Below are positions 46,301 to 60,500 of a stretch of DNA of 64,000 bases, piece by piece. Position 1 is the first letter of the stretch, and every line of letters begins with the position of its first letter. Position numbers and translations under genes: made by a program. Origin of the DNA: Dromaius novaehollandiae (lineage: Eukaryota > Chordata > Aves > Casuariiformes > Dromaiidae); assembly GCF_036370855.1 (NCBI RefSeq), contig NC_088101.1, forward strand, positions 40,346,544 through 40,410,543, in the 5' to 3' direction. Below the pieces are notes generated by a model. The model made no database searches and had not been told where the DNA came from. It saw only the letters and a program-made list of their open reading frames with translations.

Positions 46301-49300
46301 GCTGGCAACTCTGCCTGTTTTAGTGAGAATTTCCATCCTGGACACAAGAAATATTTGTGACAAGGTTTTGCTAAGGTTTATAGGTACTTTGAGAGACAAC
46401 TTTTTGACGAAACCAGCATCTATCAAAGGGGTAGCTGGCTTTCCTGATGTTGCCAGGCTGCGGCAAACCCTTCATGTGGCAGAGATTTGCAAGACCCATA
46501 CAGCATGATCTGGAGAGCTAAAGGAGGCGGAGCAGCCAGCACAGCTCCTAGGTAGGTGATAGCAGTGCTCCCTGGTATCTTATTTTTTGGCAAGTGGGGC
46601 TGGTAGGGAATGTGGTGGAAGCTTGCTTCCTTCAGGACAGGATTCAGGCTGTCCAGCAGCCCTCAGGTCTGCACAATGTTGCTGCCGTAGGTCCAGCCTT
46701 GGAGCCAGGTTTGAAATGCTTGGGAGCAACAGAATGCCCAGACTGAGTTAGAAAAAAATTCTTTGTATACACATACCTGGTTATTAAATCTTTTCTTGAG
46801 ATGGAATTAGTATAGAAGAAAAATTCCTACCGTTTTTCCAGTTTCTGCCCTTATAAGTGAAGTTAAGCATTCAGTTAGTGCTAGACTGCTTCAAAAAGGA
46901 AGTGTTTAAGCCAAATGTTTTGGCAGGTGGTCTCCATCCCGTGTGCCAGATGCTGCTCGCAGGTACCCAGGAAGGTTTGACCACGTGTGCAGGCAATGCA
47001 GTTTTGCATTGGCCAAGGAACACAACTTCTGGCCCTTTGATATTCCATGCTCCTCCCAAAGCAGCTGCGAGGGTACTGCTGTGCCTAATCCATATCTGGA
47101 TAGCGTGAAGGGTTCAAAGTGCTTGGGGACAGTGTGAGTGTCCAGCAAAAACTGCACAGAGAAGAGGGACCGTCTCCTCTTCCTTCACAGCTAGATGAGG
47201 ACGCTGTAATAGTTTCCATGTTCAACTCTATGCCTTCGCTGGCTTGTGAGGGCAGAAGGGAGACTTGCCCTGTGAGCGCTGTTGTTGCTTATTCATGCGA
47301 CCTTGTTGTGACCAGTTTGACAACCTGCAGATCTGTCTTACAGCTCCAGCACCTGGACTTGTTCGTACAGGAGCATTTTAGCTGCTTGAAGGAACAAACA
47401 GCGACCAGCTTAGCTTTACTCTTGCAGAAATAAGCCTGAAAATGTGACCCGAGTGCAGTTGAGAGGTCTGATTGCCAGAGGGCAAATCAAGTTCATGAGA
47501 GAGAGCTGTTGAATATCCTAACCCACTGAAGTGAGGTGTAGGGAGCAGGGGGATTGCTCAGTGTCAGCCCTGGGGCTGGCAGTGCATTGGGCTCCAGCAC
47601 CTAACTCCCCTTTGGCATGGCAGAAGCCCTGGTATGCAAGTGTGTCACCTGGGAAGCCATGGCCTTGTCAGCAGCGTAGCACCTCAGGTGCCCGTAGAGC
47701 CTGCACTGCCAGGTGAGCTGAGGCTGTTTGTTACTGTGCTAGATCTGGTGTTGCTTTTCAGTGTGTGCTTTTCCCTTCTTCCAGACCCTTTGTTTACTTT
47801 TCTTCCTCTTCTCCATCTTCCTTGCCCTCTCCAGAGATTTGCTTTTCTTTAAGCTATTTGCAGATCAGGTGCACACAGGCATCTCCAAGTCATATTGTGT
47901 CCGTTTTACTTATAGCTTTGATTCTGCAGCCCCGTCCCATAGTTTGGTTGACGCTTCCCTCTTTGGCCTGAACGGGGCTTATCCTGTGCTCTTCCTCTGC
48001 ACTTCTAGGGCACCCTTGGATGGGCCAAGGGCTTAATATCTCCCTAGGACTGCTGTGCTGGTGTGGCTGTCCTCTGCCTTGGCAGCAGTCTCCTCTCTGA
48101 TTGTACGGCCCTCTGTTCAGCTGGGTGGCAGGGGAAGGGAAGGGTGCTCACACATGTCATGAGGGGTAAATGGCCCAGCTGGGTTGGGCCTGAGTATTTC
48201 TTGCATTAGTCAACAAGTTCTGCACTGGAGGAGATGCTGTTGTGTGAAAGAGCAGTGCTTCTCATCTTGGGCAAGCTGGGGGGTGTGGGGTAACAGCAGG
48301 CACTGGGCTGTCCGTGCTCTGCTCCTTTTAGGGTGAGTGGCAAGCAAAGAACTGGGGGGGGGAGGATTTTTTGTCCCAGCCCTTTATTTTCACAACTGGT
48401 GTTTGGGGAGTTTGCATCTTCCTCTGTAGCTCATTGCTAGTGCATGGATACAGACGCTTCCCCACTGTTGGAAGCTGAATCTTACTGTTCCTCCCTCCAT
48501 CTCTGGAGCAGGATCCTCTGCAAAAGCTGTCTGTCTGTGCCTGCCTGACAAAAACGCCTCTTTTGTTGCTGTAGGGTGCGGACCATGAAACTTACTTTTT
48601 CCGTGATCTCTGCTTTACTTCATTCCTTTCTGCCTTCTTAAAAGACAACAATGAAAAACCTCAAACCTTTTATAATTCAAGGGTTGTCCTTATGAGTGGC
48701 TGCTCCTGGCTGTTCCCTCTCCTTGTATGGAACAACTTGTCCCTGGGCTGTTTGGAGTTTTAATAGCTCTGCTCAAATGCAAGGATGGTTTGGCGTTTTC
48801 ATAATGCTGCCTTGTGGCCCACACACCTCTCTGGGGTTTTTATTCAAAAATGTTCACGTGCTGGTTGGAGTCTGTCAGCAGCCTGCACAAGCAGGAACTA
48901 GTCTGGCATGAAACAAGGGGCCTCCCCAGTGTGCTAAATGGTGCCACTCTAGCAAACCTCTGTGCAAGTGAGCTTCTTGTCTAGCATAAACTGGTTATTT
49001 CATCACTGGCAGCTAATCTACCAGCAGTCAGGCTTCGCTCACAGCTAAGTGCACATGTGTATATCTCTTGGAAGGAGTACACTGTGTCTGTGAGTGACCA
49101 AAAAGTGCCTCTATCCTTCAATAAGGCTGACTGCTATCCCGTTATTTTGAGTAGGGGGTGGTCCATATCCCAGATGTGCAGATGAGACCATCCACCCCCC
49201 TCACCTTGAGGGATGTTCTGCCGCTGCGCTGCGTCATTCGTGAGGTGATGGGTTCTACCAGACCTTGTTTCTCCAACCATATTGGCGAAACACTTGATTT

Positions 49301-49980
49301 GTTGGGAGTCGTTTGTTTGTTTTTAATTTTGACTGAATGTACAATTTGTGAAGGGAAGTTAATGCTTTCACATGTCTTCATTAGCACAGATGTGCAGGAA
49401 GCCTGTGCACTGAACTAGCTCTGACTTTCTGAAATCACTACGTGGAAGGCAAATAACGTTCACTGCATCTGCAGGGAGAAGGTGTTTTGGTTCAGAGATG
49501 TCTCAAAATCAGAAATACTTTTCTTTTCCTGGAACGTAGCAGGTTGGGTGCTGTAGTGAAACACTTGCCATTGATGTCCTACAAGAACCTGCTCTGATTT
49601 GTGGTTCTGATTTACTGAGAGAAATGTTTCACATCATTCACTTGACACAGCCTTGTTAAAGTAAAGGTGTTTTTCAATGCTGCATAGGAAATGCCAAAGA
49701 GCGTAAACCAGATGTTGAAACTGATAAGGGAACCTTGCAGAAACAACAAAAAAATGCTATAACCTTCACACCGTCCTCCTTAAATGTATGACATGACTAC
49801 ATGGTTGTGTGAGCTAATTGCTTCTCAGAAGTGCTTGCATGAGAAAGGAAGGATCATGGCAATATTCCTCCAACCAGTTTTCTGTTTGCACACAGGCTGA
49901 TTTGCTCTTCTTTGAGTGTGGCTCATAACTGCACGCATACCTCTTGGAAGCAGCATGTAGCGGTTGTGAGTGAATGGAAA
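43321..49980. other. Gene-free flank, proximal part
   Basis: Apart from the CR1 fragment and an A-rich AAAAC tract at 45328-45357 I find no gene or exon series. From about 46.1 to 49.1 kb the base composition is GC-richer than the rest of the flank and open frames up to about 100 codons occur on both strands, but none has recognisable domains or framed splice pairs. A noncoding transcript cannot be ruled out. Confidence 0.6.
43775..44136 (+). mobile_element. CR1 LINE 3' end fragment
   Basis: Sense-strand CR1 tail. Landmarks in order are tctggagaaaaagaggct, gcagcctta, tataaagatgg, tttaggttgaatgttagg aag, cttcacttggagggtggtgc, aacaggttgccc-like caggacaggttgccctga, ctatggaggtgttcatgac and ggactagag, ending near gaggatgctgtgaa. 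This is the typical 5'-truncated sauropsid CR1. It lies just downstream of TMEM131L, is fairly diverged, and carries no intact protein. Confidence 0.85.
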
Positions 49981-50026
49981 ATGACCTAACTGCCACCCGG
50001 TTTCTCAAGCAGTGCAGGAAGCTCTG

Positions 50027-50046
50027 CCCCGCCCCACCCCGCCCCC
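50027..50046 (-). other. Four-tract G-quadruplex motif
   Basis: On the + strand four C runs (4, 4, 4 and 5) are separated by exactly one base each (G, A, G). The minus strand therefore has four G runs with one-base loops, the arrangement known to give very stable parallel quadruplexes. It is isolated in a gene-free flank about 7 kb after TMEM131L. Confidence 0.85.
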
Positions 50047-53000
50047 ACACTGTTTAGTTGTGTGATCTACAGTTTGTAGTGTAAATGACTTTTGGAACTC
50101 AGCAGCAGCTTCATATTGATCTGATCTTTCAATATCTATCTACAGGTAGGCCAGTATCCCTGTGATTGTGAGAGCTTCTGCTAAATCACAGCTTGTGTGA
50201 CTCATTCAGTTATCAGTTTTTAATTACACACCTGTCACCTGTTGTGGCCAGTTAAGGGCATCAGACATGCACTGGGCATGCCTTTGGGCTGTCACTGTTA
50301 ATACTTTGTTCAGTTCATGCACCTACCAAATGACTTGGAATACCAAATCTCAGTGTTTCCCAGCCTATATGTCTTCGTTATGTAATGCTCTTTAGAGGGC
50401 TGATAGAAATCAGACAATAGGTATCTTGTGGTTAAACAAGGCTTAGTTGCCCAATTTATGCATTTTCTCAAGTATCTGCCACTCCATCTCTCTGGTGAAG
50501 GCAAGTAAGTATAGATGTCATTTAGCCCCTTTTCCTAACACTTTGTCATTATTTTTTATCACCACTGCATTACAGAAAACATAGCTGGTCTTCTACTTTC
50601 CTAGCTTGCATAATTTGCTTACACTTTCAGTTACAGCCTTGAACTTCCTGGCAGTGTTTGGCCTGTCATGAACTATTTACTGCTTACAGACCAAGATATT
50701 CCTGATCTCAAGCAGAAGGTTAACACAAACTAAAGAACTGACAGAGAGATGCAGGGGATGGACAGCCTGCAAGCGTTGAGCACAGATTGACACAAGCCAT
50801 TCCTGTTTGTCTCAGCTGTAGTTCCGCATTCTGAGTGAGGTTCGCAGTCACGATTCTTTGTTTCCCTCGTGATAGCTGAGCTGCATGACATATGTACCTT
50901 ACTGCAATTTGCAACTCTTGGCAGTTGCTCTGTTGTAATAATTTGCAGGGAAATACCAAGCCCTCAACTCGCATTTTTTTTAAGGAAGAGGTATCTTTGT
51001 GCCTTTTGATAGGTGCTCTGTACATTCATTGACTTGTGGGTTTTTCGCTTAGAAAGCAAACTTTCTGATCATTCAAAAGGTCTTAATAATTTACCAGTTA
51101 AATGACTAAAATTTGTCACACAATGATGTTGAGGACCAAATAATTGTTTATAGAAATACTTCAAAATCCTTAAGTGAAAGGTGTCAATGTAAAGTATCTA
51201 TTAACTCTTATTTATTGTTTTTCTTAGTGAAATGCAAGATTGGGGAATGTGTCACACATGAGGAGCCTTCACTTTCACGGAGCAGGATCACAAAGATACA
51301 CAGGACCTTGCTCTCAGTGGAGGTCCTTGCGTTGCTGGAGCAAGAACTGTGCTCATGCTCTTTTGCAATGCATATACCCCAGAATGACTTACATGAATGA
51401 AACTTGGTAAACTGCAGATTTGGTTTTGGTTTTGGTCACAAGACTCTCATACACCATTTGCCATAATAGAGAAGCCTGAAATCTAATCGAGGCAGCATTT
51501 TTCTTTCTGGCGAACTGTTTTAGAGGATGAGTGAAAGGTTCTTGGATTATCTTCATTCTGGCTTTCTCCTTGCTTTCTCTTGTTTGAGTAGTCCTTTGTC
51601 TGCATGATCAGCCCTTTCCACAAACCTGTCAAGCAGGAGATCAACTGTCTTGGCCAAAGTACCACTGATATTTCATATGAGAGAGTTTGTTAGAGAAGTC
51701 CTCAAGAGACTGAGTATTGAGTTCTATAAATAAAAATAGGAAACAGATTGCATCAGTTTCAAAAGTTAAGTGGTTTTTAACTAGTCCAGTAACTAATGTT
51801 CTTATATACCTACAAAAATATTACAGTTTTATCTTTGTAAAGATCAAAAGAACAACTTTGAAGCACTTGCCAGGCACATACATTCATGCATTTTAATAGA
51901 TGACAGACCAAATGTATCCTTAAAGTAATGGGACTAACTTATGATTTCAAATTCTCCCATGTATTCCTGCAGTGAATAAAGCCTCATGACTGCTTTCTAT
52001 TTTTTCTTTTAATTACTACTACTGTGGATCCAGTGTCTCCTCAAACATACTGCAGATACTAGGAGATGGGAGAAAAAGTCTGAAAGCCTGAGGTCTAAGA
52101 ACAAGCCTGGTAAGGAAGCATTTCATGAGAGGAGGAAGCCTCTCTAGCTGTGCATGTCTTCTAGAGAAGCTGATTATGTCAGCATCCCTGCATGTTTAGA
52201 TCAACCCACTTAATCATGGATATCTGTTTAACTTTCAGAAAGAGATGCAGAAGAGGCAAGACCACAGCATCCCTGACGTTGGCTGGTACAAGTTTGCTCT
52301 GAGCTGCAGTATGGTCTTTGGGACAGGTTGTATTTATAATGTGTAATGTGATAAAATCCACAGGAACTGCCATGCTGCCTACTAGCAAGTAGAAGTGTTG
52401 TGTGTCAGCTGCTGTGAACTCAGAAAACTATTTTACAATTGTTCAATTTATTCCAAAGGCAGAAGAGGATGTTTCTCCAAAGTTAGAATAAACGTTTTGG
52501 AATCCAGATTTTTTTTCGAGCTATAGTTGAACTAAAGCTTGCTCTAATATGAGATGCTGACTTTTATTAGTTTGTCTGCAAAACAGCTGCTTCTACTTTC
52601 TGCAAACATTTAACATTAATTTAAAGTCTTTCTCTGCTATGCCTTGTTCTGCTCTTTAAGCGAAAGACCATGTTGATATCACTGGGGAATGTCACTATAT
52701 ATATGACAACTCTTAACTCCTTTCTGCTCACTGAAATATGCTGAAATATTCAGGACACAGACTTTTATTTTTTATGTCTGGTTTGATTCCTTTTTTTTCT
52801 TTCCTTTTTTTTTTTTTTTTAAGCAGTTTAAAAGGAGTCTAATCTTGTACTTAGCTTGATTGAAAAGCATTTTTTGCAGCAGCAGCAGCAGAGAAGGAAA
52901 TATGCAGCATAGTTTGAAAGCCCCTGAATCTTGCAATGGTACTCTTCCTCTGCATTCCCCATCAAAATGACCTAGAGTCTAATCTTCAGAAGGCCTATGC

Positions 53001-54207
53001 AAGAAGCTGGAGGTTAACATTGCCTCCAAAATCTATACAAGAAATCTATGGCAAGGATTTTTCTAAAAGTCAGTCTTGTCTATTAGATGCTCCTGCAATA
53101 AAGAAAGAAGGAAAGTTAACTTTCTTTTTATAGGTAGATCATCAGCCAGTCACATTTACTGACATTTGTAAAATGCAATAAGAATTATAGACAACACAGT
53201 CTTACTTCAATGATCAGAGAGACTCATGCAGAATTTGCAGTCCAGCTGTCCCTTTAGGAATTTAAGTATTTAGCATTTAGTTCTCAGATGACCCGTGTTC
53301 ATCTGGCATCTAATATTTGGAGGCCCTAGGTTTTTGATATCACAGTTCCTCCTGTGTATCTAGTTCTGCTTCTGAAGATGCTCAGGATGTCTCAGCTCTG
53401 CTAGTATCTCTACGTGTATCTCCTGGTTAAGCTCTCAGTTGCATCTTTTCTGCAAGGCTTACTCCAGTTCTCAGATAGCCTGGGTCTTTCACAAAACACA
53501 GACAGAGGACAGGAAAACAGCACCTCTTTTTCTTTAGTATCTCAGCTATAGAAGACTTTACAGAGGTTTTGGGAGTCCTCAGGTTTACAAAAATTTCACC
53601 AAAGCAGTATAGCAGATACTGGGTATCTTCCCTGTATTTCTTTTTTCAGTTTATTGTAGGAGAAGTGGCAATAGCAATAGCTTTTCCCTATTGAAAATCT
53701 CTTTAATTTTCTCCTTTGCATCTCAAACAGAAGGTTATTGCTTTTCAGGGTGGGCTAAAGTCAACATATTTGCATGCAGGAGCAGTCTATCCTGCTGCTT
53801 TGCAAATTCAGGCCTAACTAAATCTACACACTTGTGCAACAAAACTCTACTGATTCCCTCCAGGCACAGACATGGACCTGGAGGATCCAGGTTTTTTGGT
53901 TCATCCCAGTCTTCTTCCTTTCCTTCCTGAAGGAGGAAGAATGAAGCAAGGAGGGAGGCTTTCTAACTACCCACAGGGCTGACTCTCCAACAGTACCTCA
54001 GTAGCCTAACTACTAGATTTATTCTTTAAAATGCAGTTTGGGTCCATTTAATGACAGAGTAAATACACTGATACTGGCTACAATGGACAGCTTTAGTACC
54101 ACAAAGTTGTTCTCTTCCATGCCAAAATTTATAGGGAAAAGTAATAATCAAAGTGGCAGAAAATCCCCTGATGGGAGCTCTGAAGTGCAAAGCATATAAC
54201 GTTAAAA

Positions 54208-54222
54208 ATATATATATATATA
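54208..54222. repeat. (TA)n short tract
   Basis: Short pure TA repeat followed by AAATAAATAAA; no function is evident. Confidence 0.8.
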
Positions 54223-54552
54223 AAATAAATAAAATCCTGAGTCCCTCTTCTTCCTATGACTCAAAGGCATCTGGTGTGACACTGTTATTTGGCCTGCAAT
54301 TTTCAAATACTTAAGCACCAAGGCGTGGCAGTGCCTAGTGGTTAGGCAAGGCAGGCACCTCCCTGCGCGCTGGGAGGTGCCACCACTGCCAGTTCCCAAA
54401 CAGGCCCCCAAGGAAATGTTCTGCCTGCGTTGTAGCAGGTTTCATTTCCCACATTCAGGTCTCCGAGGAGATTGTTCTTTTCTCAGGATGGCAGGATCTG
54501 GTTGAGTAAGGCTGATGCTTGGAAAGACAAAGGAAGAGCTAATAGTAATCTT

Positions 54553-54578
54553 GATTATTTTTATTATTATTATTATTT
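54553..54578. repeat. (TTA)n trinucleotide tract
   Basis: Short TTATTATTA repeat of about seven units in the gene-free flank. Confidence 0.85.
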
Positions 54579-57500
54579 CCTGGTTTCTGTGTTTTGTGAT
54601 GTTTACCAAGGATGATTAGCCAAAGTAAACTATCCAAATGAAAAATTGCAGATGAAAAAGTCAGCTGCATGGCAAACCTAGCTGGTATCTTGCCCCTGAG
54701 TGCTTTAGTTATTTCAGATTAGGTGCTTACTTGCCATTATCCCACAGAGAGGCTTATAAAGAACCACTTACACAAACCTGCCTCTGCATGCAGCCACCAA
54801 GAGAAAGCTTAAGCAGCATCTGGAAAGACTCTCTACCAAGAGAGAGGATTAATATGCTTGCATATTAACTTTGGCAGCAATTGTATTCATTGCTGTGCCA
54901 GTGCAGTTATGGAAAGTAAATGGAGAAGGATTATTTTATCATTGATTGTGTTCTGGGGGGATGGAGAGTTTCTTCTTGGTACTTCCTAATAGGAGTAAAA
55001 GGCAGAGCAGAGCACGAAGTGGTTCCTTCACATTCAGACTATAGTGAGCAGTTTTCAGCTGGTGGGAGCCTCTCTCTGCAGGAGGAGCCATATAGAACCA
55101 AAACGGGTGGAAACACTCCCTTCTCCCTTAATCCTTGCAGCCAGTTGCAGAACTGACTTACCCAGAATGAGTCAGTGGTATCAGTGTTGTCCTGTTACTT
55201 GGTGAAAAGTTATGAGCTCACTGCTTTTGCTGTCCTTGTCTAGCAACCTGGCTTGCCAGCTCCTTACAGAGTTGTCTATGAAAGAGAAGGGGCTGCACAG
55301 CCTGGAGACAGAATTTCTGAACCCCTCCACCTGCAGAAACAGAGAACAAGTCACATTAATTCAGAAGGCTGTGTTTCATCGTGACAAGTGTAAGGAAAAC
55401 TTACTTTAAAGGAAAGTTTAGATTTCTGAACAACAGGGGGGAAGAGTACAGCCAGCTCCAGCCCTTCACCATTCCATCTCACAATATTCACTGCGTTTTT
55501 GTAAGTGATTTTTAAAAGATTCTATTCAACTGGAAGGGTTTGCAAACATCAGAGAGGAAGCTATCACAGATGGAAACACGGAGACACCAGAGAGAGGTCT
55601 GAGAGGCAGTCCTTTCAACAGAGGGTTGAGCATCTCAGTATGTTCTGCTTGGCCTTTTGCTCTCAGGTGTGAGCTGGCAACAAAGAGGGTTCAAGGAACT
55701 AACCCCAGAGAAGTAAAGTACTCAGAAGGACAGATTTTAAAGGAAAATTACTGAAACTATTTGTCATAGAACATACAGGAAATTAATTTAAAATTATGTC
55801 ATAAAAATAGCACATGAAAGAAACACAAATGTAACAATTTCTAAAAATAGAAAAGAATCTTTATACTGACACTTGTGTAAGTTATAAGGTGAAAAGAAAT
55901 CAGGTGGCCAGTCTATTGGATAAGAGTTATTGGTAAACTTCAGCTGTTAAGACTGAAGGAAACAAGGATCTTCTTGTACCTGCAGGTGCAAACCATATCA
56001 TGAGTTCAATGCTGGAAGAATATCACTTTCTTTTACTTTCTGATCATGAGGATAAAGCTGAATTACTACAAGTAAGGTAAGAGGTGCATCTGTTTTGATA
56101 CTCTTTCTCAGAATAGAGCAGATTCAACTTGCAGCTTCATTTATTTACCCTATGATTACCTCTTAACCAACCTATTCTTATCTTATAGGTCTAGCTGTTG
56201 AGAAGGGAAGTTGATTGTTTTTACAGCTTTTTGCCTATGCTATTTCCTTTGATTCCTCTTCCTTTGATATCTCTTCTGGCCAAAGGCTGCCATTTGTAGA
56301 ACATTATTTACTTGAAAGCATGAGTTATAATGCATTCTAAACTTATTAAAGAGCTACAAAAGTCTTATAGTATTACTACAACCCTTCTTGCAATCTTTGT
56401 ATATGCTGCCTACTTGCATTTAAATTAAGAGCCCTTTTTTTACTCTGTGCTTGTATATCAGCTATTACACTGAGGTTTTGATCTCTGCTTGAGACCAAGT
56501 ATTCCTAAGTATTACTAAAAGGCCTATAGGGTCAGTGATGTTTCTGACCATCACTACTGGAGTAATGGAACATCACTAAGAAGGGACTATTCATTCTCAA
56601 GTCTGTGCTGCTGCCGCCCAACCTCTGTTCCCTTTCTTCAGACAAAAACCATGATCTGGCAGATGGTTGGGTTGAGATAAAACCTGAAAAAAATAAGAAA
56701 AGCATTTCTGATCAAGGGAATGCTGTTGATTAAATGCACAGCTTTGAGAGAGCAGATTTAACTGTTACAAGGCTTGTCACAAACATCTCTAGATGATTCT
56801 GGGAATTTCTGCATCACTATTGAAATATTCCTTGCATGGAAATAGTCTAGGCAACTTTGTTTTGGTGTTAGAGAGGAATTCAACTGAAAGCCTGTAAATG
56901 TGGGTATTTCACAATACTAAAAAGCACTTTGTTCCAGCAGTTGATATCCTAGTATGAGGTGTTTCTTCTAGATGTTCTTCTCTAGATACCATGATAAAGA
57001 TGCAAAGGCATGTTGGAGTACAGACACAACAGTTACATGGTCAGCTCCAAATACATTATTACTAAGCTGATACTATCAAATTCAAGGAAACTTATAGAAG
57101 AGCAAGAAAACAATCTGAGGATAATTTAGGAGGAATGATTAAAATACCTGAGTGTGTACTTGAAAATCTGCCTGGCATGTCTGTTTTCAATCATATTCAA
57201 GTCTAGAAAGTCAGAGGATGATCAGATATTAGAAATATCTAATTATTTGAAGTTGTTTTGGTGGCTCTATCAGATTATACACACACTTTTCAAATAATTA
57301 GCAACATTATTTGATTAGTTTTTTTTCATTTTTAGCAAAAATGATTTTTAATGGATGTCTACAATTCTGTGGCATTCAAACTTTAAAAAGTCAGTTTTAA
57401 AAGTTATATAAATACAAAACACACAGTGTAAATAATCTCTGCAAGAAACTCACAAATCATGTCATTTTCCCAGTACAAAAAAGCTTGGAAGAAGGTAATT

Positions 57501-60500
57501 AGATTTTCCTAGTTTTTAAAAATATGGTGCTTGATGAGAAAAATCAAGAAAATTATCTGCACTAAAGAAAGAACTTCTGAGGTTGTGAATAACCAAAATT
57601 AAAGATTGGGAACAGACTAGTTGTCTCTTTCTGAAATGTAGAGTCATGTCTGAAAGGTTTTATAGCATCAGATAGAGAGGGAGGTAGAAAACAAATGCAA
57701 AACCTGAACTACCTGTACATAATATATCCTGGCATTGTCTTTTTTGGAATGAATACAAAAATTTTGTTATTTTTATGGTATATGATAATGATCTGATTCA
57801 TTTCCTGCTCAGATTCTTACCCAACTGTGAAATAGATTTTTTTGTATAACAACTAGTTAAAAATGTACCTCTGCATCCCAGCACACTGTTTTCCATATCC
57901 ATACAGGAAACAATTCTAGCTGGTCCTGCCATGACTTGGTTCTATTCCCAGGAATGTTTCCCTTCCATTTAAATAAAACAGAGTATTTTTCAGTATATTA
58001 ACAGAGATAGACACATTTCCATATACCCATCTCAACTAGGCAATGTAGATTAAAGTTTGTTGGACCATTCCTAAACTGATATTCACCAATATGCACATCC
58101 CTTTGTCCAGGCTTTCTTGAAAAAGCTTTCCCTTGGAGCTGAATGAAGCCTTTTTTCCTTCTCACGGAAATTCCATTGCTAGGATGTTAAACTCAAACTT
58201 CCTAACAACAGGCTGCTAGTGATGACTTGCACCCGGTGGACTGTGACAGAGTATTTTCTCTCCTGGTGAGCTGAAATGAAACAGAAGCTGTCCAATGGCA
58301 AGCATAACAGATACAATTCCTCTATTCCCCTCTGTCCCTCATATTGCATCTAGCTCCTTGGAGGACACACAAGAGAGAGAGAGAAAGGGGAAAACCCCCA
58401 ACCCTCGGGGAACCACAGCTGCCCTGATGGCCATGGCAGAGCCCAGCACCTGTCTGAGTGAAAGGGCCACTGCTGTAGAGCTGTGACAGTCTCCTACTTT
58501 CTGCAGCATCAGGACAGAGTGCAGGGGGACCTGCTGAGAGAATTACGCTCTATGTCCAGCAAGGGGAGGTTTTGTGTGTCCTGAGAGGCCTAAGGTGAGG
58601 GTGACTGTGGCTCTAGCATAACACCTACAAAATCTTTGTTTTGAAATAGTCACTGCATTTTATTTTTTCAAGAGCTGAAAGTCCATTTTATATCTACAAA
58701 TACCTCTCTGGATAAGCCCATAGTAGATGACCTCTCTAGTATTAACTTAGGATACAGCACAAAGAGCTGATGGACACAACAGGAGTGCAATGACTGGATA
58801 GACAGGGGGAAAAAGCCCTTCAAAACATTAAGCAAGTGGTGCTTGTGAAAGCTATACAAATGTAATTTCTGAAGGAGTCTAAAAAGCTGAAGTAGTAGCT
58901 TTGTATATTGATAATATTGAACCGATTAACAGTAGGAAAATCAAAGAAAATGTATTAAAAGAAAACGTAGTTTCTAGATTCTCTCACTTGCGCCTTCCTG
59001 TTTTGCAGAATGAATCCTCAGCTATAATATGCTTGGAGCACATTTTGCTGAGGTAACGAAAGGTACAGCCGGACTGACCTCTGAGTACTGAGACGCTTGT
59101 GTTTCAGGTTCCCTGGTCCTAGAGCCTGTTTAGGCTCCCTGTGGAGTGCATGTGGTGATCAAGAGTTATGAATCTGGGATATATAAGGGCTGATACAACC
59201 AAGCCAGCCTATAAGAAAAGCCAAAGTCAAGGTTGCTGTGAGCAGCATTTTTATGGGTCTTGGGCACCTGCCTCTGTTTGTGGTTCCCATCCCTGCATGT
59301 TTTCTAGGAGCTGGAAGCCTTTCAAAGGGATGCAGGAAGTCCTGAGTGGCATTCAAAGGAAGTCATAGTTAACTACATGTATTTCCAGACAGCCCTCTCC
59401 CACACACACACCGAGGGAGTTTCATTAGTTGGTGATATAACTTTTATCTTTTACCTTATTCCTTGCATCATGCCAGGAACTCCCATAGCAGGCACACTTC
59501 TATGCAGATGCCTTTGATCCTGCTGTGTGTTCAGTGTTTGTGTTGCTGAGATACCCATTGGTGTACTTGATTGGAGTCCAGCACCATGAAGATCTGTGTA
59601 ACAACGGATAATGTTTGGACTAACCTGTTCCAGGTGAGTTGTCTTGGAACTTTCCATTTGGGGTAACAAATTTTTGTGATGTTGATAACTGGGTTTTGTG
59701 TGTTTGTCATAGCGTTCTTCAAAATAGGTCCCAAAACTTGCTATAGTATTTAATGTTGTGTAACTGTCTATTATTCAAAAATCCTAACATTCCTGTCAGA
59801 AACAAATTATTTTCATCTCACTTACTAAAACATAAAGTAAGAAAGGAACTGAGTTGTTTCATTTTGCCTTGTATGTAGACTGTTTGCTCTCTGTTGATGC
59901 AATTTCCTTGGGATTCAATAAATCAACAGTTCTATTTTGGGAGAACTGAGGGGTTTTCTCCTATGAGTCACAGTGATGCAATTATTCCAGAAAGACAAAA
60001 CTTTCCATATTATTAGAATAAGCCTTGGTAGTTTAGCCTGCAGATTTCCCCATTAGCTGCTCCTGGTTTAAGGTAGCAAACCAGCTTCATGTTATTCTGA
60101 TGGAATGTTTTCAGAAAAATATGAGAAAAAAAAGTTCTGCTTCCTTGGCAGAGGCAGTCCGAAAGGCTCGCTGTTGGATGCGCAGCCACTCTGCTGTTAT
60201 CATGCTCTGCCACAAGACAACCAGGATATCCTGGAAGAAAAATAAGTGGAATCTGTTCCTCTACATTTAAACTTTTAGTCTGCAAATCTAATCAGAGGAT
60301 TCAGTTGCTGGCAAAGTAGGCCTGAATATGGAACACAATGGAATTAAAATTGTTTATTTTTCATTATAATGTTCCTCTTTTTGTAGTTGAAGATGAATAC
60401 CCGAAGCACTGCAAGTCAGATTAAAGCATAGGCACTCGCAGTGCATGCCAAGGCTTTGCTTCCAGAATCATGAAACGATGCCAAGCCCTCTGCTTTCAAT

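Noticed and set aside
46857..48036. Several overlapping open frames of 60-104 codons on both strands
   Set aside because: No domain, no framed splice pairs, no codon bias I can see; expected by chance in GC-richer sequence.
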